Notes under the pieces: generated by a model
The model's input: only the letters and a program-made list of their open reading frames with translations
Database searches by the model: none
Told to the model about the DNA's origin: nothing
Position numbers and translations under genes: made by a program
In this document: positions 1 to 12,500 of the stretch, in pieces
How positions within the stretch are numbered: the first letter of the stretch is position 1
How the letters are laid out: each line of letters opens with the position of its first letter
Origin: Rhynchonema sp. JSB1_4
Lineage: Eukaryota > Nematoda > Chromadorea > Monhysterida > Xyalidae
Length of the DNA stretch: 64,000 nucleotides
Direction: 5' to 3'
Assembly (NCBI GenBank): GCA_030248065.1
Contig: JASAMV010006714.1
Span: forward strand, 89,176-153,175

Positions 1-916
1 TTTGTGAGAATCACAAATAGCACAGTAGTTACGAGTGACTGAACGTGAAAATCAGGATTGATTTTGATGAATTCTTATATGGTCATTGTGCGACCAATAC
101 CTACTGTAAATATATTTTGTTGACCCTTTAGTTACAGTACCACGCTGCAACGCTTGTTGTGGCCCAGCTGCTGCTCTCAACAATGGGTGTGCGAAGCCGC
201 GCGCCTGGCTCTATGACTTGCTTGGCGTTTGCACATCACACCACACCACACACGAACGCGCACAGAAATAACGCGACACACTCAATCATACATACACATT
301 GGTACATTTATGCTAAACGCACATGTTTTGCTAATTTATTGCTTTATCATTATTTATAAAGTTGATTGATTGCATTCTTTGGTTACCAACGATTGATATC
401 GTAATTCAGTACAGTACACTTAGGCGTTATTTTTACCTGTGCTGTACCAGCGTTATGCACCCTCGTATTTTCTATAGTTTCGCAATTACCCACCACAACA
501 GTTGTTCCTAGATTACGGCCTGGCCAGCCTTGATCTCTTTAACCGTTTACATATACTCGTCTTACCTCCGTTACTTTACTTTGTGTCCTTTAGCTTTGTT
601 GCATTCTCTCCTTTGTTAAGCTAAACTATTACACTCCTCATTTGTGTCTCAAATATCTTAGTCATCTTAATCCCTTGCTGCTTTTATGTTGGATAATGCT
701 GTACCGATCTTACTTTTGATTATTGAATTGTGAGTATTGTATTGTCTTATGAACTTAAAGCGTATGTACTCATTTTTGTATTTACGCATTTTAATTTTCC
801 TTTTCTTTCATCATCCTGAATTAACCTAACCGTAAGTTGAGTGAGCTCTTTCAGCTGACGTCGATTTATCGCAACGCATTTATTTGATTTACCTTATATT
901 GTCACCTTCCGTTTAC
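1..916. other. AT-rich non-coding stretch left of an LTR
   Basis: I see no convincing exon here; open frames are short and have no recognisable motif. If the LTR that follows is a 3' LTR, this stretch could be the decayed end of the element's internal region, but no reverse transcriptase or integrase motif is visible to support that. Confidence 0.3.
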
Positions 917-1142
917 AGGGGGAAGGAGTGTTATGTATAGACACCATCATAGCTAGCCGTAGCTGACTCCGCCCTCTTAGTCCATGCTCGTGTTATATTC
1001 GTGTGTGTAGGTCATTCTTGTAAGCTGTGTTCGTGTGCGCTTTCCAATAAACGTGCTTCTGTGTGAACGCCTGGGGCTTGCCTTTCGGTTACTAACAGCC
1101 GCATCACCGTTAACATAACATTTGATTGATGGTGCCACCTGC
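917..1142 (+). mobile_element. LTR of a retrotransposon with flanking priming-like sites
   Basis: The segment 929-1120 begins TGTTATG and ends CATAACA, a perfect 7-bp inverted terminus of the TG...CA type. It carries AATAAA near 1047 and is 192 bp long. A purine tract (AGGGGGAAGGAG, 917-928) abuts its left end, as at a 3' LTR. A tRNA-primer-like TGGTGCCACC lies at about 1130-1139, a few bases beyond the right end, as at a 5' LTR. Both together suggest a tandem or recombined arrangement, or that one of them is chance. No internal genes are visible nearby, so this is probably a solo or truncated LTR. Confidence 0.5.
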
Positions 1143-1895
1143 AATCTGCGCATTTTTCAGCATTTGAGTCGGCCCGGCCAGTCCGTTGGTCCATTTAGTT
1201 CATTGTTTTAACTGATATTGTTTCTGAATCATTCTGATCAGTCGCTTTTCCAAACATTTATCAACCATTTAAATGATAAGATTTATACCGTTCGTTGTGA
1301 GCGAGAATGCCATGGAACCGCTGGTTCATAAACACCACCAGCCACGCTTATCGGCACCATATGTTTGGTTTGCTGTTCACAATGCTTGTGTTCCATCGTG
1401 TTTGCAATATTGTGGTTTTATGGTTTGCAGATCCTCATAAAAAATTTACATCGATGTCCGCGGTACGTTCCTTATTTTCATAATTTGAACCTGTGCAAAC
1501 ATGATCTTTTCTTTCAGCTTGTCCTCTCTGTCCTTCAAACGGCGGAAGACAACGCCGGAATTTAGAACATGGCGTATGTGCCCCAGTGGAAGGGTCAACA
1601 TGCACACGATTACCGCGTGCCACGTGCCACAGTTCGGTGTGGACACCAATAGATGTGGTCCACCGAACAATATCGTCTTGGGCTCGATAAATTTTACATG
1701 TCACGTGACTGTGGGTGTGGGTGGGTAGACCATCGGACAATTTATGTGCTCCTCTCAGCCAACACTGCGATTCGCGCCACGTGGGCAGCCCTCTCATTTT
1801 CTGCTCTCATTGTGCCATTGGTGCATTGGCTTCACTTGCAGCCTGCTTTCCTTCTCCACGTGACAATATGTAGATCCATACAAGGGCAGTGGCAG

Positions 1896-1970
1896 CTCTC
1901 AAGCTCAACATCAGCGTGTCCTTACTGGTCACTGTTCGTGTACTCAACCTCAACGATCATCAGCCAACCA
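1896..1970 (+). CDS. Possible isolated cadherin-repeat exon
   Basis: Between an acceptor-like CAG at 1893-1895 and a donor-like GTAAAG at 1971, one frame reads a hydrophobic beta-strand pattern ending VRVLNLNDHQPT. This resembles the DxNDNxP calcium-linker motif that ends cadherin repeats. The exon would be phase 1 at both ends. No neighbouring cadherin exon was found, so it may be a fragment of a gene lying mostly outside this window, a pseudogene scrap or chance. No start or stop is assigned. Confidence 0.25.
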
Positions 1971-3258
1971 GTAAAGGCAGCGCTCATCCTTCTCGTCCAT
2001 GTCACTGGCGTTGGCAACTTTCCGTCTCAACCTCCGTCCGGTCATTCATCGGTTCGGCCAATCTTGACATCGAGCAACATCGTGCATTCAATTGCACAAC
2101 AACAGCTATAGGTACAGTATTGCGACGTGGCCATGCTGCTATCTCAGCTACGATCACACAATTCATCGCCGCATTTTGCTCTTGGACAGCAAAAATCAGC
2201 AGAGCCCAAGTGTGTAAGCCACGTGAAAGTGTGCGATCAACAATGTCAACAAGACCAAAATCAACTTTAGTGTATGAGACACGGCCACTTGGTAGCTGGT
2301 AGGGTTTTTCAACTCGTGTACTTTGCTTTAGACTTTTTGTGTGTCGTTTCGGTGTATAATGTGCTTCGTGCGACCACGTACGCTGATCTAATGTTTGGCA
2401 CACGCGCGACACTCGCACGAACAAACTATTGATACCGTGCCGCACTACCTTGTTTTTCACCATGCATCTTTGTTTTGGGAGCCTCACCCCATGTTAGATT
2501 GCAATAAGACGCACACACGCTCGTTCCAAAGCGTTCGCTCATTTTCTTGGGCGCTCTGTTTGGGCGGAGACCACCTTGCGTTGGCATCAACGTGGAATGT
2601 TTAATGTTTACTTTTTTAATTGAATCTTTTTCGACCTTCGACCTGAAAAGATTCAATTCAAAAATAATGACCAGAAACCACGTCCACAAGAGCATCGGTG
2701 TATGCAAATATGACCTTTAATGTTTACATCCTGGTCACACCTGCCGACCTTTTGATCAAGCTTACAACGACACTGACGTTTACACCGTTTCGAACATACC
2801 ACCCCCAGTCTACACGCACGTATCAGGTTTGGGCGGCCATAGGTTCCGGAAGTCAAACCAGTTCAACGACGGGTTTAGCTTGTTGAGTATGTAGTTGGTT
2901 ATGCCTAATCCAACAACAAGCAAATTCAACATGCAACGAAATGAATAAATCATATTCCTATTATTTGGATTAAACACGCATTGCCCTGTTGAATTTTGCT
3001 TATCACGGAGCTTTACAACTGGAAGCAATTGAACCAGTTTTGTTTTGTTGGGACCCACCGGACAAAATCGAAAGCACCATGCCGATTCGAAAAGAAATGA
3101 TATTATACATATGTTTGGTAAGCATGACAATAAATGTTTTATCCAAACACTGAATAATGTTCGTTGTTCAACATCGTTGTTGGAAAAGCTGACGACGTTT
3201 AGCTTCAAGCGCACCTGAACCGACAATCCGAAGCCGGGAGCACGAATGCACTACAATA
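1971..3258. other. Intergenic, nothing recognised
   Basis: I see no supported exon. A short hairpin around 2617-2662 pairs TTGAATCTTTTTCGACCTT with a near-complement across a small loop. Other open frames have no recognisable motif. Confidence 0.4.
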
Positions 3259-4351
3259 CATGTCGTCGGTATCAGTAAAAATAAGACCAACCCCCAAACC
3301 ACTTTTTCGAGAAAAAAGCGTTTGAAGTTGGCCTGACCGCATTTCCAACACGGTTTGGTTCGGTAGGCTGATGTTTGGCATGTCTACGAAAGGGAGCATG
3401 CTGATCATCATAGAAACAAAACTAGACTTTGAATCATCATATCCAAGTAAAAACAAAGCTATTTGTCGGTTGGTTTTAGTTGACAAAAAAATAAATATAG
3501 ACCAAGCCCCTTGGCGGAGCAGTTGAAAACCGAAAAAAAGTCCAACCCCCATTTTCTCTGCCATTTATTTTTAGCCTGCTTGAAAATGATTCAATACGGG
3601 GTTCATGAAAACGTCTTAAATGCAGCATTATCATTCAAAATGCTTGTTACAGAGGTGGGAATCGGGTTACCTCGGTCCGGCATGGCCGGATTCAGAAAAA
3701 GTCAGCCCGGTCCTATCCGGCCCATTTTTTGGGCCGGGTTTTTCTATTGTATTTTGAAGCAAACGTCGGGTGTGAAGCGATTGGTTTCTGTTTGTTGAAA
3801 TCATTGATATTTACACATTGAAAACATAAAGAAAAACATCAAAAAGCTTGTCTGTGAGAAGCTTCGAACTCGTGGCTCTCACAACCACAGTCAGATATGC
3901 TTGCCACTGTGCTAAAACGCCGACAGCCAAGCCGCCTTACGATACATTATAAACGTAATGATCGGGCCAGCAGCGACGCACTCACCGAGAGAGCGTAAAG
4001 TCCCTAATACAACACACACACACAGCTGGGGTATTATGCAACAATCATGTGCTGAAGCAATCTTGTGTGTGTGTGTGTGTGTTGGGGTCGCGTGCTTTGG
4101 GGCTTGGTCTTTTTTGTCCGCGAAAATTGCTCCGCCAAGCAACTTGGTTTTCTTTTTCAAAAACAAGAAACTAGACCAACCCCCAACCGGAACTAGCAGG
4201 TGTTTTCAACAGGCTGTAACTCAATGTACATAGCGTTTTGAGACAAAATTTTTGGTGAATGTTTAGAATAGTTTGCCAGCTACACGCTGCACACAAAAAG
4301 GGGGTTGGTCTTTTGGTGGGGGTTGGTCTTAATTTTACTGATACCGACGAT
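3259..4351. mobile_element. TIR element with repeated 'aagaccaaccccc' phrase
   Basis: The left end (CGTCGGTATCAGTAAAAA, then TAAGACCAACCCCC) is the reverse complement of the right end at 4318-4351. The phrase AGACCAACCCCC recurs at about 3286, 4171, 4300 and 4320, in both orientations. The interior holds CA/GT microsatellites (4012-4024, 4068-4081) and a tRNA-like remnant. No transposase frame is evident, so it is non-autonomous. The exact target-site duplication is unclear. Confidence 0.55.
3850..3922 (-). other. tRNA-like remnant (A-box and B-box)
   Basis: Read on the minus strand, TTTTAGCACAGTGGCAAG resembles a pol III A box. About 40 bases later GAGTTCGAAGCTTC resembles a B box. The T-stem pairs poorly and no clean anticodon arm can be drawn. 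It is better seen as a decayed tRNA or tRNA-derived SINE head than as a working tRNA gene. Confidence 0.3.
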
Positions 4352-4364
4352 GTGGTTGAATGTA

Positions 4365-4690
4365 TAAGTCCGTCCACCAGCTCATGGCACTTTGTGTTGC
4401 TGCTGGCTGGTTTGTTCCCTTCCTCCACGTTCTAATGAAAGAGAAATTGAGTTTCCAAAAAAAATTATTTTTGCCCTAAATTGCTGTTTTTATGAAATCG
4501 ACGTGTTTTATCGATTTTAATTAAATTTAATTTTAAATTTGATCGAATGCAATCGTTTTCGACATATTTTCTTATTTTTTAAGTTTTTTGCAAAATCGCT
4601 CACGCTCAATTTCTCTTTCATTAGAACGTGGAGGAAGGGAACAAACCGGCCAGCAGCAACACAAGTGCCATGAGCTGGTGGACGGACGAT
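4365..4690. mobile_element. Palindromic TA-target MITE, copy A
   Basis: Same family as the copies at 11245-11568 and 51162-51488. The ends read TAAGTCCGTCCACCAGCTCATG and its near-complement. Long inner arms (CTTCCTCCACGTTCTAATGAAAG and complement) flank an AT-rich centre. Ends are slightly degraded compared with the other copies. There is no coding capacity. Confidence 0.7.
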
Positions 4691-6782
4691 ACAGATCTGC
4701 CACTGTATAGCAGCACACATCCAGTGTGACTGCTCTAGCTGAGTGCACAGTGCGCCCGAACGACAAAATCACATCATTGGGACTGCCTTGCAGACGAAGA
4801 TGATCCATTAGAAACAAAGGAAAATAAGAACACTTTAATTGAAGAAGACAAAAAGACATCGGACGCCTATGCGATGAAGTGCGAATTTTCTTTTGGAGAA
4901 TAAAACTGTCGAGACCAAGAAACAAGGTATTGCGCGAATTTAAGCAGGAACCATGTTCGCCCAGTTGTGACTGCAACTTTCTTGATTTTGTCGTCCTGTT
5001 TTTTTATTTTTTGTGCCAATTTTCATTAAAACAGCCATTGGCCATTCTTAAGATTACCAAACATGCTGAACAAACAAAACCGGTGCACCGGCCTTACGGA
5101 ATTATCGGATGTTATCATAATATGTTGCACAAACGAAACGAGCAGATCGTGCATGCTCAGAGGGACAAATCCGTAACACAATCGTCACTAAAATATTGCA
5201 ACTTACGACGGCAAACTTCATAGTTTTACGATTTAATGTTCGCAGAAATTCAACAGAGATTTCAGCCGGCAAGTTGTTTACCTACCTTCATTCACTATTT
5301 GAACATGTGTCTGAAAATAATTTTTTCCTTTCAAGGTTGCTGTTCGTTCTTCGATCGGTGGGGAAGAGAATGGCAGGAAGCGAAAAAAACGACGAGTTGT
5401 TCAAATACAGAATGTCTGCGGTAAAAAGCGCAGAGGCAACTTGGAAGTACTTCGACGTTGACAGTTGGGACAAATGATTTTCCAATCGTTCAAGAGTATA
5501 GTTATGGCTCTGCTTGCGACTGCGAGGGGCACTTTGCTGGAGCCAACAAATTTTAAACTTATTCAAAATTATAGGTATGTACAGTACTATGTAAATTGAC
5601 AACAACGTAAAGATCATGGTTTGGTACAGTGTACAGTACATAGATAATATTTTTTCCACAGCCGGCGTTTGAGAATAGTCGACGGATAGGAATATGTACG
5701 TGTTTAGTTTGTTTTCGAATGCAAACAATGCGTCCGGCGCAGCATTCCCCACGATCCACGGTGTTGTGAATCAGTGTATTGGTCACCACCACCTATCGGT
5801 CCATCCCCATCCTTTGCTACATATGTACCTGTATTATAACGCGTTGCAATGAACTTACACTTCTGGCACTTGTACTGAATTTCGGTTATATTTTTATGCA
5901 AATTTTTTAATGCATTCTGCAATATTGTTCTTGGTGTTATTGGCGTCAAAACGTGCCGTGTGGCTAACCGCTCAGTTTGGTATCTGATTCCTGCATTTTT
6001 ACCGAGAAATCGTTATTTTGTACTTTAAAAACTCCTATAAAATAACTCCTATAAACTTTATAGCGGTCTCGTTAGACGTCCCCACTAGAGGTCTCGTTGT
6101 GATAGTATTGTTGACATTTGAACAGTTTCAAGCCCTGCTGGTAAAAAGTGGTTTTCGAAGTGTGAAATTTCTGGCGGTGCTTTAACAGTAAAATCATAAG
6201 AGCAACAAATTGGTGCAAAGTATGAACAGCTGTTTGACGCTCAGCAGGCAAGAAGTTCTGTTCGCATGAACACAAGGTCGTATGTTAACCGCACAAAACA
6301 CGTATATTCGGAACAAAGAACATGTAGAGCACATGTGGTTTTCAGTTCATTTGAGTAAACTACACACAAGGATATGCTTACAGTACCGTCGACTTTGTGG
6401 AAATACAGTAATCAATGAGATGCGATTGTGACAAAAAAATGAGAAATCTTGAAACATCATCGGACTGTAATATGGCTGGCAGCACTTAAGTGCGCAGAAA
6501 ATAACAACACCAAACACAATTTGGTTACGCACGTAAACATACGGGGTGCAGTTCAGATCTCATCTTCCCGCCGGTTGCGTCTTTTTGCTCCCCGGCGCGA
6601 TTTTATGCCCTTTCGGATATTTTTTTTGACTGGCTTACCGCAAACTTCACAGACAACATGTTTCGAGTCCGAACCGGACTCATTTCATCGATACTGATTA
6701 ACCAAATGAACTTTTTGCTTGGTGACAGACGAATATTGTGGGTCCTAAACTGAACGTAGATTTTGGTTGTTTCTTATCACTC
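4691..6782. other. Intergenic, no supported gene
   Basis: Several frames of 60-150 codons occur, but none shows a recognisable domain or a convincing set of splice sites. A minus-strand frame at about 5704-5949 contains one CxxC pair (KCQKC) and then nothing else zinc-finger-like. The 3' UTR of the Gly/Tyr-rich gene should lie just below 6783. Confidence 0.4.
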
Positions 6783-8941
6783 TTAATGGCCGAAGCTGGA
6801 ATAGTCGTATCCGCCGTCTCCTGAAGACGAATCCGAGTGTCCGTCGCCAGAGTAATACGGATCTGCAATGTTAAAGGACTAATGAGGAACTTCAGTGAGC
6901 ATGAAGAAATGCTGGAAAGTTTCGACAGACCGGTGCTGTACGAATCTGAATATCCGCCTCCTGGGTAGTATGGGTCATACGAAGAGTATCCACCACCGGA
7001 GTAATACGGGTCTGAAAGTATTAAGAAGCATTTGAAAGAAACTCTCCTGATCCTGAAGAATGCTAGAACGTCAAAACACACCGGTGCTGTACGAATCTGA
7101 ATATCCGCCTCCTGAGTAGTATGGGTCAGACGAAGAGTATCCCCCGCCGGGATAGTATGGATCATACGAAGAGTATCCACCGCCTGAATAGTACGGGTCA
7201 GACGAAGAGTATCCGCCGTCGGAATAATATGGGTCATACGAAGAGTATCCGCCGCCGGGATAGTACGGGTCATACGAAGAGTATCCACCACCGGAATAGT
7301 ATGGGTCAGACGAAGAGTATCCACCGCCGGAATAGTATGGGTCAGACGAAGAATATCCACCACCGGAATAATATGGGTCATACGAAGGGTATCCGCCACC
7401 GGGATAGTACGGGTCATACGAAGTGTATCCACCGCCGGAATAGTATGGGTCAGACGAAGAGTATCCACCGCCGGGATAGTATGGGTCAGACGAAGAATAT
7501 CCACCACCGGAATAATATGGGTCATACGAAGAGTAGCCACCGCCGGGATAGTACGGGTCATACGAAGAGTATCCACCGCCGGAATGGTACGGGTCAGACG
7601 AAGAGTATCCACCACCGGAATAATATGGGTCATACGAAGAGTAGCCACCGCCGGGATAGTACGGGTCATACGAAGAGTATCCACCGCCGGGATAGTACGG
7701 GTCATACGAAGAGTATCCACCGCCGGGATAGTATGGGTCATGCGAAGAGTATCCGCCGCCGGAGTAATACGGGTCTGAAAATATTTCGATGGATTTTAAA
7801 GAAACTCTCCCTTGCCTGAAGAAAGCTAGAACGTCAAAACACACCGGTGCTGTACGAATCTGAATATCCGCCTCCTGAGTAGTATGGGTCAGACGAAGAG
7901 TATCCCCCGCCGGGATAGTATGGATCATACGAAGAGTATCCACCGCCTGAATAGTACGGGTCATACGAAGAGTATCCGCCGTCGGAATAGTATGGGTCAG
8001 ACGAAGAATATCCGCCACCGGAATAATATGGGTCATACGAAGAGTATCCACCGCCGGGATAATACGGGTCATACGAAGAGTATCCACCGCCGGAATAGTG
8101 TGGGTCAGACGAAGAGTAGCCACCGCCGGGATAGTACGGGTCATACGAAGAGTATCCACCGCCGGAATGGTACGGGTCAGACGAAGAGTATCCGCCGTCG
8201 GAATAGTATGGGTCAGACGAAGAGTATCCACCGCCGGGATAGTATGGGTCATACGAAGAGTATCCACCGCCGGGATAGTACGGGTCATACGAAGAGTATC
8301 CACCGCCGGGATAGTATGGGTCATACGAAGAGTATCCGCCGCCGGAGTAATACGGGTCTGAAAATATTTCGATGGATTTTAAAGAAACTCTCCCTTGCCT
8401 GAACAAAGCTAGAACGTCAAAACACACCGGTGCTGTACGAATCTGAATATCCGCCTCCTGAGTAGTATGGGTCAGATGAAGAGTATCCACCACCGGAATA
8501 ATATGGGTCATACGAAGAGTATCCACCGCCGGGATAGTATGGGTCATACGAAGAGTATCCGCCGTCGGAGTAATACGGGTCTGAAAGTACTTAGTAGAAG
8601 CACTTGAAGGGTACGCTCCCGATCCTAAAGAAAGCTAGAACGTCAACACACCCGTGCTGTACGAATCTGAATACCCGCCTCCTGAGTAGTGTGGGTCATA
8701 CGAATCCGAGTATCCTCCTCCCGAGTGATACGGGTCTGCAAATTTTTCTTGAAAGATTGCAATGATATTCTACTAAACATGAAAAAACTGCGTGGACGTT
8801 CATTCAAAACACACCGGTGCTGTACGAGTCAGAATATCCACCACCACCTGAATAGTGCGAGTCAGTGGTTCGCTTTGCTTTACGGGCCTCTGTGACCATG
8901 GCCACAGACATCAACATGATCGTGAAGAGCAATGAAGCCAT
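6783..8941 (-). CDS. Secreted Gly/Tyr-rich tandem-repeat protein (structural or adhesive)
   Basis: Not recognised as a named gene. Exons (minus): 8941-8815, 8735-8652, 8580-8428, 8357-7845, 7774-7082, 7011-6931, 6862-6783; all joins are phase 1 and total about 576 aa. The first exon starts with a hydrophobic signal peptide (MASLLFTIMLMSVAMVTEA) followed by a basic KAKR site that may be a cleavage site. The rest is a 12-residue repeat of the type DPYYPGGGYSSY, with P/S and S/Y/D variation. Internal exons run from DP(Y/H) to a closing YSTG, and the protein ends in DYSSFGH. Low-complexity secreted GY-rich proteins usually act in cuticle, eggshell, silk or glue; which applies here cannot be told from sequence. 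Introns are only 70-85 bp. Confidence 0.82.
7082..8357 (-). repeat. 36-bp coding tandem repeat and exon-intron duplication
   Basis: The two largest exons (8357-7845 and 7774-7082) consist of 36-bp units encoding the 12-residue repeat. Each exon ends in near-identical sequence, and the introns at 7775-7844 and 8358-8427 are almost the same. Whole exon-plus-intron blocks have therefore been copied recently. Exons 8580-8428 and 7011-6931 are smaller members of the same series. Copy number may be polymorphic or mis-assembled. Confidence 0.85.
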
Positions 8942-9519
8942 TGTTTTCAAGTTAGGGTAATTGCCACAAACAAACAATACTGATTGTATGCGTCTTAGTC
9001 AATTACATCCGTTCCGAATAGAACTGGGCCGAGCAAGCACAACTTGTATCTTGTCAGATTCCCAGCTGCGCACACAGTTGAGTGGGCGACTTGCGATTGG
9101 TGGAGTACCGGAACCTGTTGTCACTGATTTGATATCTGATGCACTACGTGCCTTGCCTGGGATCTGACGTGTTGTGCATGGCACGTTATTTTCGAGCACA
9201 CTTATTTTGTTGTAAGAGTTTGGGTGCATCCTGAGTTTGTCCAGCTGTTCCCACGCAGTCAATCACCAATGCGGAGTTCTCAGGGACTGCTCAAAGCATT
9301 ACATGTTTTGACCGGCAGATTCACTGATAGCAGCATGTTTCCACACCTGTTTCATAATATCCATGCCCCTCTAATATCTCAACCGCTTTCGTTTGGTCTT
9401 TTGACACGAAATTTCTTTTTTTAATAAAAATCCATCATGCGCAGTTCAACCATATGACGACAGAGACAAAGAAAAAACAGCACGATTTTCAGTTACGGAT
9501 AGCTTCACATTCACAACAA
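8942..9519. other. Spacer between secreted-protein gene and fusogen-like gene
   Basis: This holds the promoter side of the Gly/Tyr-rich gene and the 3' side of the next gene, since both are on the minus strand. I see no exon. The upstream gene's last codons contain AATAAA overlapping its stop (9520-9530), so its true cleavage site is uncertain. Confidence 0.4.
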
Positions 9520-12500
9520 TCATTTATTGATCTCATCTTTACTGGCGATCACCTCCAACTGAACTTTGTGACATTCTGCATTCGGATGGTAGTGGTGGTG
9601 TCTTCTGTTTGACTGTAGACTATCTGTCGATTGCCGGCTGCCAAAAGCACATCGACTTAAAGGAAGTATCACTCGGCGACAGATTAGAATGAGAATTAGG
9701 AGCAGAGTTAGGACGAGAATCAATTGGAAACAGAACGAGAACACGTCCGTCGGACTTTCGAATCCGTCCGTCCAGCTCGACGGGTTGAATAGCAGGCGAA
9801 GTTTGCGCAGGAATTCGGCGCCTGAAATTGTCACAAGAGCACGTAACTGAACGCCACCATTACATTGTAGATTTTGGGACATGTTTTTGGCTGGGGTACT
9901 CTGTCGTCGGGAGACAAAATGCGACAAAACAAATTGTTTGGATATTTCGTCGCAGGATACTCAGTCCAGTTACACGGCGGTTGGGATGTTCGCGTCCGGT
10001 GTCGAATTTTAGTGAAAAATTTGTGTTGTGACGTGCTTTCGAATTGCTTCATGCGATTTCGGCGCAAAAATACTCGAATCCTCACCTCTTCCAGTGTCAC
10101 ACGCAGCGCCACAATTTGCTTCATTCACAACCCAGACATCGTCGAGCGAGAAGTCCACGAGCGGCTCGACGTGGAAATACGCGGTGTGACAAATCTGAAA
10201 TTTGCTTTTTGTCAGTTTTTTGCTCCGAAAATAATATACTTTTGATAACAACACGGTCCGAAAAACCAAACCTGTATCGAAACATCCTCTTGTGCGCTCA
10301 AGCAGACCAGACGTTTCTCGTTCACGTCAGCGGGCAATGAAACAAATGCACGGAAAGCTCCCGTTCCGGAAGTCGAGCTTGCCATGAATTCAAAACCGAA
10401 CATGTTACTTTGCTCGATTGGATGCATTTGGCCTTTGATGACACCGGATGCGTTGTAGACGGTTATGTAGAGAAATCTTCAGAAACGGAACAAATTTTTC
10501 AATTTCTTCTGACTTTTTTCAAAAAAAAACAAAGAATGGGAACCTGTGCGAGAATCGGTCAAGTCGAATTTGCGCCTCGAAATCGTGCAGCATCGACGTG
10601 TGATGGACGGCTATGGGAACGGGAAGATCCTGAATTTGAAAGGAGAGCACAGTGCTGAAAGTTGTTTGCAATTATGCTCAATTCAGCTATTCTTGATGTG
10701 TCTAGATTTGGACTAGAAAAGTTGTTCATTCGTTGCCGCGGGGAACAAGAAGGAAGAGAAATTCGCGGCATCGCGCATCAGTAAATCGAAACGAATATGC
10801 TTCGTTGCGTTTTTCGTTTTTCTTGTTTGTTTCGTTCTATCGTCTTCAGTTCACTTCGTGCGTATCTGACTTGGGTTTGTCTTTGACTTGGCACGAAATG
10901 TTTTTTATGCAACCAATCATACACAGTCATTTGGCCATGTTTGTCTGTGCATCACGCGCGCGTGCGCTCAATGCAGCAGGAACACGCAGTGGCTGCTGAT
11001 CAAAGTCAACCACGCCCCGACCACAGCGGCTTTTATTGCAGTGGTCAAGTCAAGTGGTCAAGTCACTTTCGTCAACACTCATATTGTAAAGTTGTCAACT
11101 CACCTCGAATGCCGTGTATTAGGTATTTCTCGCGCTCACTCGGGATTGCTGTGAGTTGACTAAGTGATTTGACCACTTGATTTGACCACTGTAATACTAT
11201 CCACCACAACCGACCCCGAATGCCAACAAAGTGCCTGCTGTGTATAGTCCGTCCATCAGCTCATGTCACTTTGTGATGTTGCTGACCGACTTGTTCCCTT
11301 CCTCCACGTTCTAATGAAAGAGAAATTGAGTTTCCGAAAAAAATTATTTTCGCTCCCAAATTATGATTTTTATGAAATCGACGTATTTTATCCATTCAAA
11401 TTTAATTTAGTTTTAATTTTGATCGAATTCAATGTTTTTCGACACGTTCTACCATTCTTTCAGTTTTGTTGCAAAATCGGTCACACACAATTTCTCTTTC
11501 ATTAGAAGGAGGAAGGGAACAAGCCAGCCAGCAGCATCAGAAAGGGACATGAGCTGATGGACGGACTATACTTGCCTGGATAGCATTGTGTATAGTAAGC
11601 TGTTGTGGTTCGTGCGCGTTTTGTTTAGCAGCTTTCATGTCTTTTCCGCATATCGGCAGTATTGGCCTCAGCGAAAAGCCAAATTTCTTGTGCCCCGCAC
11701 GAAACATTTCTTGTCGAAACATATCAGTGAATATTGCTGATCAATATCAATCATTAATTTCCGTTGTTTTCACATGGACGCCTCACTATAGCTAATGTAC
11801 AACTCTATTAAATTCAGCACACACTTGCATTTTGCACCTGTAACTTCAGCGAAAGTCTAATCTGACGTCGTTCAGTGTCGGTCACCAACAATTGTCTCGG
11901 TCTTCCGACCACCGGCCGAAATTCGGTGGCGCCCATCCACGGCTCCCAGTCTCGCATCACTTCGCCCAGATAGAAATGTTCGCTTATTGAGCCGTCTGGA
12001 AATATGCAAAAATGAAACGCTGGAAAAATGCAAAAAGTCAAAGATGACGATTTCTCTGACAATCATGCTTTTCGACTTAGACCAGAACCCACCCCCATTT
12101 TTGGTAGCGTATTGTTCAGCAAGGAATGTCTCTTCATATTGCTGCATCCCATCGTCGCAGTTGAGCATTTGCACGATATGCGATTTGGTCAGTTTCAGTT
12201 TGGCTTTGTGCAGTTTCCAGTGAGTCGATTCGAAACGCAGCCAGCCTGAAGATGGCCAACTTACATATGTAGGTGTATGTTCGTTCAGCATGAGAGCAAG
12301 CGCTGCCAAAAAGGCCTTGTATCTGTGTCTCGTCCAGGGTTGGGCAAAAAACGTTTTTTTTCAAAAAATCGTTTTTTTTAAAACGCCCAGATGACCAAAA
12401 TATGCCCCCAAAAAATTGAAAAACGCTCATTTTGGGAAGAAAACGTGGTTAAATGAAGCAATTCTATGTGTTCTGAGGCAAAATAAACGGGTTTCAACCC

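Noticed and set aside
5196..5477. Plus-strand frame ending ATWKYFDVDSWDK as an exon
   Set aside because: No partner exons and no known domain. Codon pattern does not stand out from its surroundings.
7121..8402. Long plus-strand open frames (HTKSIHRR-type repeats) across the Gly/Tyr gene
   Set aside because: They are the antisense reading of the 36-bp repeat. The minus strand has a signal peptide, matched splice phases and a stop, so the plus frames are shadows.
6698..8547. Minus-strand frames reading MTHTIPAVDTLRMT repeats
   Set aside because: Alternative frame of the same repeat. It does not connect to the signal-peptide exon or keep splice phase.
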